Shown here in pieces: positions 7,677 to 16,876 of a stretch of DNA of 35,156 nucleotides (the stretch's first letter is position 1; the number at the start of each line of letters is the position of its first letter). The notes under the pieces are model-generated. The model was not told where the DNA came from, ran no database searches, and was given only the letters and a program-made list of their open reading frames with translations. The position numbers and the translations under genes are program-made. Origin of the DNA: Gammaproteobacteria bacterium (lineage in GTDB: Bacteria; Pseudomonadota; Gammaproteobacteria; Steroidobacterales; Steroidobacteraceae); NCBI GenBank assembly GCA_027317845.1, contig DAHVQK010000016.1, positions 1 through 35,156 of the forward strand. The letters are read 5' to 3'.

Positions 7677-8546
7677 CTAGAACTTCCCGCTCTGAAAGTC
7701 CTCGAACGCCTGCATCAGCTCCTCACGGGTGTTCATGACAAATGGTCCGTATTTCGCCACGGGCTCACGCAGTGGCTGCCCGGCCACCAGGATGGCGCGG
7801 GCGGGCTGTCCCGTTCCTTCCTGACCTGATGGAGCGCCCTCCAAACGCACGGTTTCCCCCTCGGTGAGCACCGCGAGCTGGTGCGTGTCGAGGGTGGGCG
7901 CTTCCTCGCCCACCCGCACAGCGCCTTCATAGACATAGAGGAACGCCGCGTGACCGGACGGCAGCGCATGCGAGAAGCGCACGCCTGGCTCGAGCTCGAT
8001 GTCGAGGTAGGTCGGATCGGTGGCGGGCTGCGCGATGGGTCCTGCGATACCCGCCACCTGACCGGCGATCACCTTGATGCGCGCGCCCTCGACGGTCACC
8101 GAGGGAATCTTCTCCGGTGCGAACTCCTGGTAGCGCGGGGCGGTCATCTTGTCCCGGGCGGGCAGATTGATCCACAGCTGAAATCCACGCATGCGGCCTT
8201 GCTGCTGCTCGGGCATCTCCGAGTGCACGATGCCGCGGCCAGCGGTCATCCACTGTACGCTCCCCGGCACGAGCACCCCCTCGTGGCCATGGTTGTCGCG
8301 ATGACGCATCCGTCCATCGAGCATGTAGGTGACCGTCTCGAAACCCCGGTGAGGGTGATCCGGAAAGCCTGCGATATAGTCGCCGGGATTGTCGGTGCCG
8401 AACTCATCCAACATCAGGAAGGGATCGAGGTCGGGGAGCTGCTGCTGGCCGATCACGCGCGTGAGCTTGACGCCAGCCCCGTCAGAGGTCGGCATGCCGC
8501 GCACGATCCGGGCAATGGCTCGTGTGGAGGGCGTAGGGCAACTCAT
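7677..8546 (-). CDS. Pirin family protein
   Basis: Pirin cupin motifs DPFLMLDEFGTDNPGDYIAGFPDHPHRGFETVTYMLDGRMRHRDNHGHEGVLVPGSVQWMTAGRGIVHSEMP. Confidence 0.95.
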   Translation of the reverse strand: MSCPTPSTRAIARIVRGMPTSDGAGVKLTRVIGQQQLPDLDPFLMLDEFGTDNPGDYIAGFPDHPHRGFETVTYMLDGRMRHRDNHGHEGVLVPGSVQWMTAGRGIVHSEMPEQQQGRMRGFQLWINLPARDKMTAPRYQEFAPEKIPSVTVEGARIKVIAGQVAGIAGPIAQPATDPTYLDIELEPGVRFSHALPSGHAAFLYVYEGAVRVGEEAPTLDTHQLAVLTEGETVRLEGAPSGQEGTGQPARAILVAGQPLREPVAKYGPFVMNTREELMQAFEDFQSGKF

Positions 8547-8585
8547 GAAACCTCCAATGGGGCTGCGATCGACCGATCCGCCGGT

Positions 8586-9194
8586 TCAGGCGGCGAGCCG
8601 GGCCGCCTCGGCCGTCGCGGCGGCGATCGCCTGCTGCCTCTGGTCGGGGCTGATATTGAGGCCCTCGGCGCGCACGAAGGTGAGGTCGGTGATGCCGAGG
8701 AAGCCGAAGATACCGCGCAGGTAGCTCTCCTGGTGATCGAGGAACGCCGCGGGGGAATCCGGACCGTAGAAACCTCCCCGGGAGGAGGCCACGATCACCT
8801 TCTTGCCACCCGCGAGCCCCTCGGGTCCTTTCTCGGTGTAGCGGAAGGTCTTGCCGGCCACCGCCACCCGATCGATCCAGGCCTTCAGCTGCGAAGAGAC
8901 CGAAAAGTTGTACATCGGGGCGCCGATGACGATGATATCCGCGGACAGGAAGTCCTCGAGTGCCTTGCCGCCGCGCGCGAGGTCCTCGATCAGCGAGGAG
9001 GATTCGGGGGTGGCGCCTTGGGCGGCCGCGAGGTGTGCCGCCGTCAGGTGCCCGATGGGTTCGGCGCCGAGGTCGGTGTAGCGCACCGAGAGCTCCGGGC
9101 GGGCCTCACGAAGGCGCTGGACGATGGCCGCGCTCACTTGGCGGCTGACGGAATTCTGGCCGAGAATACTGGCGTCGATGTGCAGGAGTTTCAT
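8586..9194 (-). CDS. azoR: FMN-dependent NADH-azoreductase
   Basis: [25 protein letters not shown]..., [50 protein letters not shown], typical of AzoR. Confidence 0.93.
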   Translation of the reverse strand: MKLLHIDASILGQNSVSRQVSAAIVQRLREARPELSVRYTDLGAEPIGHLTAAHLAAAQGATPESSSLIEDLARGGKALEDFLSADIIVIGAPMYNFSVSSQLKAWIDRVAVAGKTFRYTEKGPEGLAGGKKVIVASSRGGFYGPDSPAAFLDHQESYLRGIFGFLGITDLTFVRAEGLNISPDQRQQAIAAATAEAARLAA

Positions 9195-9200
9195 GGTTGT

Positions 9201-9230
9201 CCTCGGTATGGTATAAAACGGTTACCGAGG
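9201..9230. promoter_or_regulatory. Perfect inverted repeat in divergent azoR/HxlR intergenic region, candidate HxlR operator
   Basis: CCTCGGTA-N14-TACCGAGG between the azoR start (9194) and the HxlR start (9276). Confidence 0.6.
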
Positions 9231-9275
9231 ATAAGTATGTAAGTCTTGCGGGCGAGAACACAAGAAGGCACAGCG

Positions 9276-9746
9276 ATGCGACCGAGTGAAACCGATGTGA
9301 CCCATGGGGGGCATTCGCTTCCGAGCGCGGAGTGCCCCAAGATCAGCCAGGTGTTGGCGCGGATCGGCGAGAAGTGGAGCGTTCTCATCATCATCATGCT
9401 CGCCGGGCGGCCCCGCCGTTTCTCGGAACTCAAGCGCGCCATCGGCGGCATTTCCCAGCGCATGCTGACATTGTGCCTGCGGGGACTCGAGCGCGACGGC
9501 CTGGTGAAGCGCACGGTGTTTCCCGTCGTCCCGCCCCGGGTCGAGTACGAGTTGACACCGCTCGGGCAGTCCCTGCGCGAGCCGGTCACTCAGCTTGCGA
9601 TGTGGGCGCAGGGCCATATTGTCGAGCTCGACGCGGCGCGCGAGGCGTTCGATCAGCGCGAGGCGCTCGAGCGCGAAAAGGCCGGGAGGGCCCCGGAGTG
9701 GGCGGACAGCCGTGAGGTTGGAATGTTGAGCATCCGCCGGCGCTAG
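9276..9746 (+). CDS. HxlR (DUF24)-family winged-helix transcriptional regulator
   Basis: ECPKISQVLARIGEKWSVLIIIMLAGRPRRFSELKRAIGGISQRMLTLCLRGLERDGLVKRTVFPVVPPRVEYELTPLGQSL is the classic HxlR domain. ORF track starts at TTG 9246; ATG 9276 preferred. Confidence 0.93.
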   Translation: MRPSETDVTHGGHSLPSAECPKISQVLARIGEKWSVLIIIMLAGRPRRFSELKRAIGGISQRMLTLCLRGLERDGLVKRTVFPVVPPRVEYELTPLGQSLREPVTQLAMWAQGHIVELDAAREAFDQREALEREKAGRAPEWADSREVGMLSIRRR

Positions 9747-9771
9747 CCTCAGGCGGAGGGGGCGGGCGCAT

Positions 9772-10431
9772 TCAGCCGGCGTGGGCGTGGGCGTGTCGGG
9801 AGGCGAGCTCCTCGGCCACTCGAGCGAGCGACAGGCCCCGGCTTTTCAACAGCAGCAACAGGTGGTAGAGGAGATCGGCCGACTCCGCGAGGACCTTCTC
9901 GTCGGTCTCGCCAACCGCCGCGAGCGCCACCTCCAGGCCTTCCTCGCCCACCTTCTGCGCCATCCTCCTCACGCCCTGCGCGTAGAGCCGGGCCGTGTAG
10001 CTGCCCTCGGGGCGCTCTGCGATCCGCTGCTCGATCACCGTTTCGAGTTCCCCGAGAAACGCCAGACGATCGGCCGCCGGGCGCTCGTTTCCGAAACACG
10101 TGGCCGTGCCCAGGTGGCACACCGGACCCCGCGGCCGCGCCGTGACGAGCAGCGCATCGCGGTCGCAGTCGGCGCGGAGCGAGACCAACTCGAGCGTGTT
10201 GCCGGAGGTCTCGCCCTTTTCCCACAAGCGTTGCCGGCTGCGGCTGAAGAAGACGACCCGCCCGCGGGAGAGGGTTTCGCGCAGCGCCTCGCGACTCATG
10301 TAGCCAAGCATCAGCACCGCGCCGTCCGGATCCTGCACGATGGCCGGCAGGAGCCCATCGGTCTTCTCGAAATCGAGGCTCTCGAGGTCCGCCCCGGTGA
10401 GCGGCCTGCCGGGGGGGGGTATTTGACTCAC
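9772..10431 (-). CDS. hisI: Bifunctional phosphoribosyl-AMP cyclohydrolase / phosphoribosyl-ATP pyrophosphatase
   Basis: HisI part ([41 protein letters not shown]) and HisE part ([28 protein letters not shown]). GTG start overlaps the hisF stop (GTGA). Confidence 0.95.
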   Translation of the reverse strand: MSQIPPPGRPLTGADLESLDFEKTDGLLPAIVQDPDGAVLMLGYMSREALRETLSRGRVVFFSRSRQRLWEKGETSGNTLELVSLRADCDRDALLVTARPRGPVCHLGTATCFGNERPAADRLAFLGELETVIEQRIAERPEGSYTARLYAQGVRRMAQKVGEEGLEVALAAVGETDEKVLAESADLLYHLLLLLKSRGLSLARVAEELASRHAHAHAG

Positions 10432-11195
10432 AATCGCACCTCAATGCCCGCCGAGCGCAGTTCGCGCTTCAGTTCCGGGATGGTGATCGCGCCCGAGTGG
10501 AACACGCTGGCCGCGAGCGCCGCATCGGCGCCGGCCTCGGTGAACACCGCCGCGAAATGGGCAATCTCACCCGCCCCGCCCGAGGCGACGAGGGGCACCT
10601 GACAGACTTGGCGCACCGCATGCAGCTGCTCGATATCGTACCCACGGCGTACCCCGTCGCTGCCCATGCAGTTGAGTACGATCTCGCCCGCGCCGCGCTG
10701 CTGCGCTTCGCGCACCCACTCGAGCACATCCCGTCCCGACTCGCGCGTGCGTCCCGGGTCGCCGGTGAACTGGAAGGCGCGGTACCCCTGCCCGGTGAGG
10801 CGGCTGTCGATTCCGACCACCACGCATTGCGAGCCGAAACGGCGGCTGAGCGCATCGATGAGGCCCGGGTCGGCGAGCGCGGGGGAGTTGACCGAGATCT
10901 TCTCCGCGCCGGCGTTGAGCACGGCCTCGGCGTCGGCCACGGAGCGGATGCCGCCCGCGACGCAGAATGGAATGTCGAGCACTCGGGCGACGCGCTGCAC
11001 CCAGCGACGATCGACGGATCGCCCTTCGGGACTCGCCGTGATGTCGTAGAACACGAGCTCATCGGCTCCTTCGTTGCGATAACGCGAGGCGAGCTCCATG
11101 ATATCGCCCACGATCCGATGATCTCGGAAGCGCACGCCCTTGACGACCTGACCGTCGCGGACGTCTAGGCAGGGGATGATGCGTCGGGCAAGAAT
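10428..11195 (-). CDS. hisF: Imidazole glycerol phosphate synthase cyclase subunit HisF, apparent ATT start
   Basis: Homology begins (M)[54 protein letters not shown]. The codon at the canonical Met position is ATT (11193-11195) with AGGAG 8 nt upstream. No ATG/GTG/TTG lies nearby upstream in frame. Confidence 0.93.
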   Translation of the reverse strand: MLARRIIPCLDVRDGQVVKGVRFRDHRIVGDIMELASRYRNEGADELVFYDITASPEGRSVDRRWVQRVARVLDIPFCVAGGIRSVADAEAVLNAGAEKISVNSPALADPGLIDALSRRFGSQCVVVGIDSRLTGQGYRAFQFTGDPGRTRESGRDVLEWVREAQQRGAGEIVLNCMGSDGVRRGYDIEQLHAVRQVCQVPLVASGGAGEIAHFAAVFTEAGADAALAASVFHSGAITIPELKRELRSAGIEVRL

Positions 11196-11917
11196 GGTCG
11201 TAGCTCCTGGGGAGTGATGCGCTGCTCGAGCAGGGCCTTGCCACTGATCGCGGCGGCGAGGCCGACCTCGGCCAGCGTCTTGAGGTCGACGGCATCGCGC
11301 ACGCCGCCCGAGGCCTGCCAGGCGATGCCGGGCTGACGCGCAACGGCGGCCCGGTAGAGTTCCAAGTTCGGGCCGGCGAGCGCCCCGTCGCGCGCGATGT
11401 CCGTGCACAGCACGTGTCGGACGGTCCCCTGGGGATAGAGCGCGAGCACCTCCCACAGGCTCTTCGCCGCCTCTTCCCGCCAGCCTCGGGTGCGCACCTG
11501 GGGCACACCCTGGGCATCGAGCCGCACATCGAGGGCGAGACAGATCCGCTCGGCGCCGAAATGAGCGAGCCACCGGAGGACCTCGTGCGGCCGCTCCACC
11601 GCCGCGCTGCCGATGACGACTCGGCCCACGCCCAAGGAGAGCAGCTCCTCGATCGTGTCGGCGGAGCGCACACCGCCCCCGACCTGCAAGTGTATGCCCC
11701 CCTGGGCCGCGAGGGAGGCGATGACCTTCCGGTTGGTGAGCTCGCCCTCGCACGCCCCATCGAGATCGACGACGTGCAGCCACCGGGCGCCGAAGGATCG
11801 GTAACGCCGGAGCAGCTCGGCCGGCTCGTACTCGTAGCGCGTCTCGGCGTTGAAATCGCCCTGGAACAGGCGCACGCAACGGCCCTGGCGCAGATCGATG
11901 GCGGGAATGAGCAGCAT
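11165..11917 (-). CDS. hisA: 1-(5-phosphoribosyl)-5-[(5-phosphoribosylamino)methylideneamino]imidazole-4-carboxamide isomerase
   Basis: [22 protein letters not shown]..., [20 protein letters not shown], typical of HisA. Confidence 0.95.
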   Translation of the reverse strand: MLLIPAIDLRQGRCVRLFQGDFNAETRYEYEPAELLRRYRSFGARWLHVVDLDGACEGELTNRKVIASLAAQGGIHLQVGGGVRSADTIEELLSLGVGRVVIGSAAVERPHEVLRWLAHFGAERICLALDVRLDAQGVPQVRTRGWREEAAKSLWEVLALYPQGTVRHVLCTDIARDGALAGPNLELYRAAVARQPGIAWQASGGVRDAVDLKTLAEVGLAAAISGKALLEQRITPQELRPFLPDASSPA

Positions 11918-11933
11918 GAGTGGGTTGAAGAGG

Positions 11934-12524
11934 CTACAGGGTGAGAAAGTTGCCGAGCAGCCGTGCGCCGCTCGCCGCCGAACGCTCGGGATGGAACTGC
12001 ACGCCCCAGAAGTTGCGCCACCGTACCACCGCCGAGAGTGCCTCGCCGTACTCCACGGGCGCCACCGTCAGCTCCCCCGCCGGCACCGCGTAGCCGTGTA
12101 CGAAGTAGAAATAGGCGCCAGGCTCGAGCCCGGCGAGCAGCGGGTCCGCGCGCGAGGGGCCGAGCTGGTTCCAGCCCATGTGCGGCACGGGGCGCCCCGG
12201 GGCCGCACTGAGTCGCCGCACTTCACCGGGAAGGACGCCGAGGCACTCGGTCGCGCCTTCGGCCGAACGCTCGAAGAGGAGTTGCATCCCGAGGCAGATG
12301 CCGAGCACCGGCTGGGTGAGCGATGGCAGAAGGCGGGCGAGCCCGCTGCGGCGCAGCCGCTCCATGGCATCCGCCGCGCAGCCGACACCGGGCAGCACCA
12401 CGCGGGGCGCGGCAGCGATTTCCTGCGCATCCGCGCTCACGCGCGTCCTGGCGCCCTGGCGCTCGAAGGCGTACTGGAGGGAGGCGAGGTTGGCGCCGCC
12501 GCTGTCGATGATGACCGCTTCCAC
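11934..12524 (-). CDS. hisH: Imidazole glycerol phosphate synthase glutaminase subunit
   Basis: VEAVIIDSGGANLASLQYAFER..., PGVGCAADAM, VLGICLGMQLLFERSAEG, MGWNQL, GVQFHPERS. GTG start overlaps the hisB stop by 1 nt. Confidence 0.94.
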   Translation of the reverse strand: MEAVIIDSGGANLASLQYAFERQGARTRVSADAQEIAAAPRVVLPGVGCAADAMERLRRSGLARLLPSLTQPVLGICLGMQLLFERSAEGATECLGVLPGEVRRLSAAPGRPVPHMGWNQLGPSRADPLLAGLEPGAYFYFVHGYAVPAGELTVAPVEYGEALSAVVRWRNFWGVQFHPERSAASGARLLGNFLTL

Positions 12525-13597
12525 TACAGCACGCCCTTGGTGCTCGGCAGCTCGTCGCCTTCGCGACGAAACGCCTGGCGCAGCGCCCGGCCGACCCCCT
12601 TGAAACATCCCTCGATCATGTGGTGGCTGTTCTCGCCGGTGACAGTGACATGGACCGCCGCCCCGAGCGAGTCGGCGAGGGAGCGGAAGAAATGCGGTAC
12701 CAGCTCGGTCGGCAGGCCACCCACGGTCTCGCGGTTGAATTGCCCGCGGAACTGGCTGTGCGCGCGGCCCGAAAGATCGATGGCCACCTGCGCGAGCGCC
12801 TCATCCATCGGCAGCAGGAACCCGTAGCGGGCGATGCCGACTTTCGTGCCGAGCGCGCGCCTGAGCGCCTCCCCGAGCGCGAGCGCGCAGTCTTCCACGG
12901 TATGGTGCTCATCGATCTCAAGGTCGCCCCGGCAGGAGAGCTCGAGGGCGAATCCACCGTGGCGCGCGAGCTGCTCGAGCATGTGGTCGAAGAATCCGAT
13001 GCCGGTGGCGATGCGCACCGGCCCGCTCGAATCGAGATCGACGCGCGCCTCGATGTCGGTTTCCTTCGTGCGGCGCCTCACTTGGGCGCGCCGCGCAGTC
13101 AGTGTTTGCACGATGGCCGGCCAGCTCTCCTCGCTCGAGCCCTCGCGGCGCACGCGCAGCCCCCGCACGCCGAGATTCCTGGCGAACTCGAGGTCGGTGT
13201 CCCGGTCCCCGATGACCGCGCTCGCCGCGAGGTTCAGCGCGTTCGCATCGAGGTACTGGCGCACCAGGGCCGTTCCGGGCTTGCGGCACTCACACCCCTC
13301 ACCCGGGGTGTGCGGGCAGACGAACACCTCGTCGAATTCGACGCCCTGCGAGCGAAACGCCTCGAGAATGAACTGCTGCGGCGCCTCGAAATTCTGGCGT
13401 GGAAAGGCCGGGGTGCCCAGCCCGTCCTGGTTCGTGACCATGACGAGCCGGTAGCCGTGGCGCTTCAACGTGGCGAGCGCGGCGAACACGCCAGGCATGA
13501 AGCGCACTTTCTCGAGCGCATCGACCTGGTGGTCGGAGGGCTCCTCGACGAGCGTGCCGTCGCGATCGACGAAGAGGACGGCCGGGAGCGGGCTCAT
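12524..13597 (-). CDS. hisB: Bifunctional histidinol-phosphatase / imidazoleglycerol-phosphate dehydratase
   Basis: N-terminal HAD phosphatase (LFVDRDGTLVEEPSDHQVDALEKVRFMPGV...VCPHTPGEGCECRKP) fused to IGPD (IATGIGFFDHMLEQLARHGGF...DEHHTVEDCALALGEALR). Confidence 0.96.
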   Translation of the reverse strand: MSPLPAVLFVDRDGTLVEEPSDHQVDALEKVRFMPGVFAALATLKRHGYRLVMVTNQDGLGTPAFPRQNFEAPQQFILEAFRSQGVEFDEVFVCPHTPGEGCECRKPGTALVRQYLDANALNLAASAVIGDRDTDLEFARNLGVRGLRVRREGSSEESWPAIVQTLTARRAQVRRRTKETDIEARVDLDSSGPVRIATGIGFFDHMLEQLARHGGFALELSCRGDLEIDEHHTVEDCALALGEALRRALGTKVGIARYGFLLPMDEALAQVAIDLSGRAHSQFRGQFNRETVGGLPTELVPHFFRSLADSLGAAVHVTVTGENSHHMIEGCFKGVGRALRQAFRREGDELPSTKGVL

Positions 13598-14649
13598 GCC
13601 CAGGCCTCGAGGAGGCGGGTATTCTGTTCGGGCGTTCCGACGGTGAGGCGCAGGGCGTCACCGAGCCCGGGATATGCGCGGGCGTCGCGCACCAGGAGTC
13701 CCGCCTCGCAGCCGAGCGCGAGCGCGGCGCCCGCGTCTTCGAACTCCGCCAGGATGAAGTTGGCATCGCTCGGCCAGATCTGCGTGATGCGCTTCAGGGC
13801 GGGCAGAGCCGCCATCAGGCGCGCGCGCTCGGCGATCAGCGTCGCGAGCTGCCGCTCGCCCGCGCCGAGCGCCTCGGGTGTCAGCCGGGTAAGGACCGTC
13901 TCGAGCGTCAGGGTCGGGACGGCGTAGGGTGGGATGATCTTGCGCAGCAGCCGGATGACCTGCGGAGCCGCGAGCAGCGTCCCGCAGCGCGCCCCGGCGA
14001 GGCCATAGGCCTTCGAGAGCGTGCGCAGCACGGCGAGATTCTCCAGCTCCCCGAGGTGACGGGCGAGACTCGGCCGGTCGGCGAACTCGAGATACGCCTC
14101 ATCGACCACCACGAGGGCGCGGCCCGTGAGCGCGCGGGCGATGCGCAGCATGGACCGCTCATCGAGCAGGTTGCCGGTCGGGTTGTTGGGGGAGCAGAGG
14201 AAGAGGAGCTTGGTCCCGGGAGTGCACCGCTCGAGCACCTGCGCCTCATCGAGCGCGAACCCGCGCTCCATCGAGAGCGGCACCGGGAGCACCTGTGCCC
14301 CCTGGATACGCGCCGACACCGAGTACATGCCGAAGGTCGGCGGGCAGACGAGCACCGCATCCTCTCCGGCGCGGCAGAACGCACGGCACAGCAGATCGAT
14401 GGCCTCATCGCTTCCCCGGCCCACCAGCACCGATGCGGGCGCGACGCCGTAGAGTTGCGCCAGCCGCTCGATCAGCACCCGCGGCTGCGGCTCCGGATAG
14501 CGATTGACCCCGCTGCGGGGATCCCCGCCCAGCGGACTCCAGGGCAGCTCGTTGGCGTGCAGCCGCTCGAGCTCCGGGCGCCAGGCGGCGTGCTCGTACA
14601 CTTTGAGCGCAACGATCTCAGGCCGCGCCAGCGCTTCCACCCAGCTCAT
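13594..14649 (-). CDS. hisC: Histidinol-phosphate aminotransferase
   Basis: LVGRGSDEAIDLLCRAFC, FLCSPNNPTGNL, VVDEAYLEF, LRTLSKAYGLAGARCG; ATGA overlaps with hisD and hisB. Confidence 0.95.
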   Translation of the reverse strand: MSWVEALARPEIVALKVYEHAAWRPELERLHANELPWSPLGGDPRSGVNRYPEPQPRVLIERLAQLYGVAPASVLVGRGSDEAIDLLCRAFCRAGEDAVLVCPPTFGMYSVSARIQGAQVLPVPLSMERGFALDEAQVLERCTPGTKLLFLCSPNNPTGNLLDERSMLRIARALTGRALVVVDEAYLEFADRPSLARHLGELENLAVLRTLSKAYGLAGARCGTLLAAPQVIRLLRKIIPPYAVPTLTLETVLTRLTPEALGAGERQLATLIAERARLMAALPALKRITQIWPSDANFILAEFEDAGAALALGCEAGLLVRDARAYPGLGDALRLTVGTPEQNTRLLEAWA

Positions 14650-15983
14650 GAGCCCCCCTCATTGGCGTGCGGTTGCGCGCCGAGCGCATCGAGGCGACGG
14701 GTCACGGCGGCGGCGTGCGCGTCGAGCCCTTCGAGGCGCGCGAGCGTCACGGCCGTGGGGCCGAGTCCGAGGAGTCCGGCGGGAGTGAGTTCCTGGACGG
14801 TGATGCGCTTGAGGTAATCGAGCACCGAAAGACCGCTGTAGGCGCGGGCATAGCCGTAGGTCGGCAGCACGTGGTTGGTGCCGGAGCAGTAATCGCCCAT
14901 CGGCTCCGGGGACCAGGCGCCGAGGAACACCGAACCGGCGTTGACGATCTTCGCGAGGAGGGCTCGCGGCTCGCGCACCTCGAGGATCAGGTGCTCGGCG
15001 GCGTACTCGTTGGCCACCTCGGCGGCGCTGTCGAGGTTGGCGACCACGAGGCAGCGGCTCGAGGCGAGGGACTTCTCCAGGATGGCGCGGCGGGAGAGGC
15101 CGCCGAGCTGGGCGTCGATCGCGGCGCTCACCGCCCCGGCGAGCGCCGGGCTGTCGGTGACCAGGATGGCCTGTGCGTTCACATCGTGCTCGGCCTGAGC
15201 GAGAAGGTCGGCAGCTACGAACTCCGCGCGCGCGCTGGCGTCGGCGATGACCATGACCTCGGAGGGGCCGGCAGGCATGTCGCAGGCGGCTCCCTGCGGG
15301 TCACCCGCCGCGGCCTGTTTGGCGGCGGTTACCCAGGCGTTGCCGGGTCCGAAGATCTTGTCGACCTTGGGGAGGCTCGCGGTGCCGTAGGCGAGGGCGG
15401 CAATCGCCTGCGCGCCACCGACCTTGAACACCGATTCGATGCCACAGAGCTGCGCGGCCACCAACACCGCCGGGTTGGCCTCGCCGCGCCGATCCGGCGG
15501 CGTGCAGAGGATGCGGCGCGGGCAGGCGGCGATGCGCGCCGGCACGGCGAGCATCACGACGGCCGAGGGAAGGGGCGCGGATCCGGCCGGCACGTAGAGT
15601 CCGACGGCCCCGATCGGGCGGAAGATGCGCTCGCACCGCACCCCGGGGCTGGTCTCGAGGCCGAGCGGCTCGAGCGGCTGGGCGCGATGAAACCGCTCGA
15701 CATGATCGATGGCCCGCTCGATCGCCGCCACCTGTTCGGCACTCAGCGCCTCGCGTGCCCGTGCGAATTCCCGGGCGGTGACCGCCAGGGATTCGACATC
15801 CACGCCGTCAAAGCGCAGTGTGTAGGCTCTGAGCGCCGCGTCACCGGCAGCGCGCACGTTCGCGATGATCTCGCGCACCACCCCCTCGATATCCGCCCGC
15901 GCCTGCTGCACGGGCCGCTCGAGCGCCGAGCGGCGCTCAGGGGCGCCGAGCGAGTCCCACTCGAGGATGCGCATACGGGTCAC
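14646..15983 (-). CDS. hisD: Histidinol dehydrogenase
   Basis: GLYVPAGSAPLPSAVVMLAVPARIA, KIFGPGNAWVTAAKQ, AEHDVNAQAILVTDS, SVFLGAWSPEPMGDYCSGTNHVLPT. GTG start at 15983 overlaps the hisG stop (GTGA). Confidence 0.95.
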   Translation of the reverse strand: MTRMRILEWDSLGAPERRSALERPVQQARADIEGVVREIIANVRAAGDAALRAYTLRFDGVDVESLAVTAREFARAREALSAEQVAAIERAIDHVERFHRAQPLEPLGLETSPGVRCERIFRPIGAVGLYVPAGSAPLPSAVVMLAVPARIAACPRRILCTPPDRRGEANPAVLVAAQLCGIESVFKVGGAQAIAALAYGTASLPKVDKIFGPGNAWVTAAKQAAAGDPQGAACDMPAGPSEVMVIADASARAEFVAADLLAQAEHDVNAQAILVTDSPALAGAVSAAIDAQLGGLSRRAILEKSLASSRCLVVANLDSAAEVANEYAAEHLILEVREPRALLAKIVNAGSVFLGAWSPEPMGDYCSGTNHVLPTYGYARAYSGLSVLDYLKRITVQELTPAGLLGLGPTAVTLARLEGLDAHAAAVTRRLDALGAQPHANEGGS

Positions 15984-16876
15984 GCGAGCATCTTCTCGAC
16001 GGGCAACACCAGCAGCGCGCTGGCGCCGGCCTTCTTCAGGCTCTCGAGCGTCTCCCAGAACACGTTCTCGCGGCACACCGCGTGGACGGCCACTTTGTCG
16101 GGGAAGCCCTCGAGCGGGATGATGGTGGGGGACTCGCTCCCGGGCAGGAGCTTGCGGATCTGAGGCAGGGCGTCCCGTGGCGCGTGCAGCATGATGTATT
16201 TGCTTTCACGCACCTGTTGCACGCCATCGATGCGCATCAACAGTCGCTCGACCCACTCGTCCTTCAGAGGCGCCAGCGCGAGCGGTGTGCGGATGAGCAC
16301 CGCGTGGCTCTCGAGAACGGTCTCGACCTCGCGCAGATGATTCGCCTGCAGCGTCGAGCCGGTCGAGACCAGGTCGCAGATGAGGTCCGCTCTGCCCAAG
16401 CGGGGGGCGATCTCCACCGCGCCCGAGAGCGTGACGATCTCCGCCTCGATGTCGCGCTCGCGCAGGTAGTTCTCGAGAAGGAAGGGATAGGTCGTGGCGA
16501 TGCGCCGGCCGCGCAGGCTCTCGGCCCCGGAGAACGAGGTGCCCTGCGGCACCGCGAGCGAGAGGCGGCAGCGGCCGAAATCGAGCTTGCGCACCTGCTG
16601 GAAGCGCACCGGGTGGCCGCGGGCGGCGAGCTCCAGGCGCTTCTCCTCGAGCACGTTCAGGCCGACGAGCCCGAGGTCGCAGACATCCTCCTGCACGAGG
16701 TCGGGGATGTCGTCATCGCGCACGAACAGGACATCGAGCGGCATGTTCTCCCCGTAGGCCATCAGCTGATCCTTGCCGCGGGAGATCTTCAGGCCGCAGC
16801 GCGCGAGCAGATCGAGCGAGGGGTCGGTGAGACGCCCGGACTTCTGGATGGCGAGCTTCAATCTGAGCTCATCCAT
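15980..16876 (-). CDS. hisG: ATP phosphoribosyltransferase (long form)
   Basis: MDELRLKLAIQKSGRLTDPSLDLLARCGLKI..., RIATTYPFLLENYLRE, GAVEIAPRLGRADLICDLVSTGSTLQANHLREVETV; about 298 aa, long form with C-terminal domain. Confidence 0.95.
   Translation of the reverse strand: MDELRLKLAIQKSGRLTDPSLDLLARCGLKISRGKDQLMAYGENMPLDVLFVRDDDIPDLVQEDVCDLGLVGLNVLEEKRLELAARGHPVRFQQVRKLDFGRCRLSLAVPQGTSFSGAESLRGRRIATTYPFLLENYLRERDIEAEIVTLSGAVEIAPRLGRADLICDLVSTGSTLQANHLREVETVLESHAVLIRTPLALAPLKDEWVERLLMRIDGVQQVRESKYIMLHAPRDALPQIRKLLPGSESPTIIPLEGFPDKVAVHAVCRENVFWETLESLKKAGASALLVLPVEKMLA

Noticed and set aside
11196-11879. ORF-track extension of hisF to an ATG at 11879 (483 aa)
   Set aside because: The extra N-terminal sequence is an out-of-frame translation of hisA with no homology; HisF begins at [11 protein letters not shown], hence the ATT-start interpretation.
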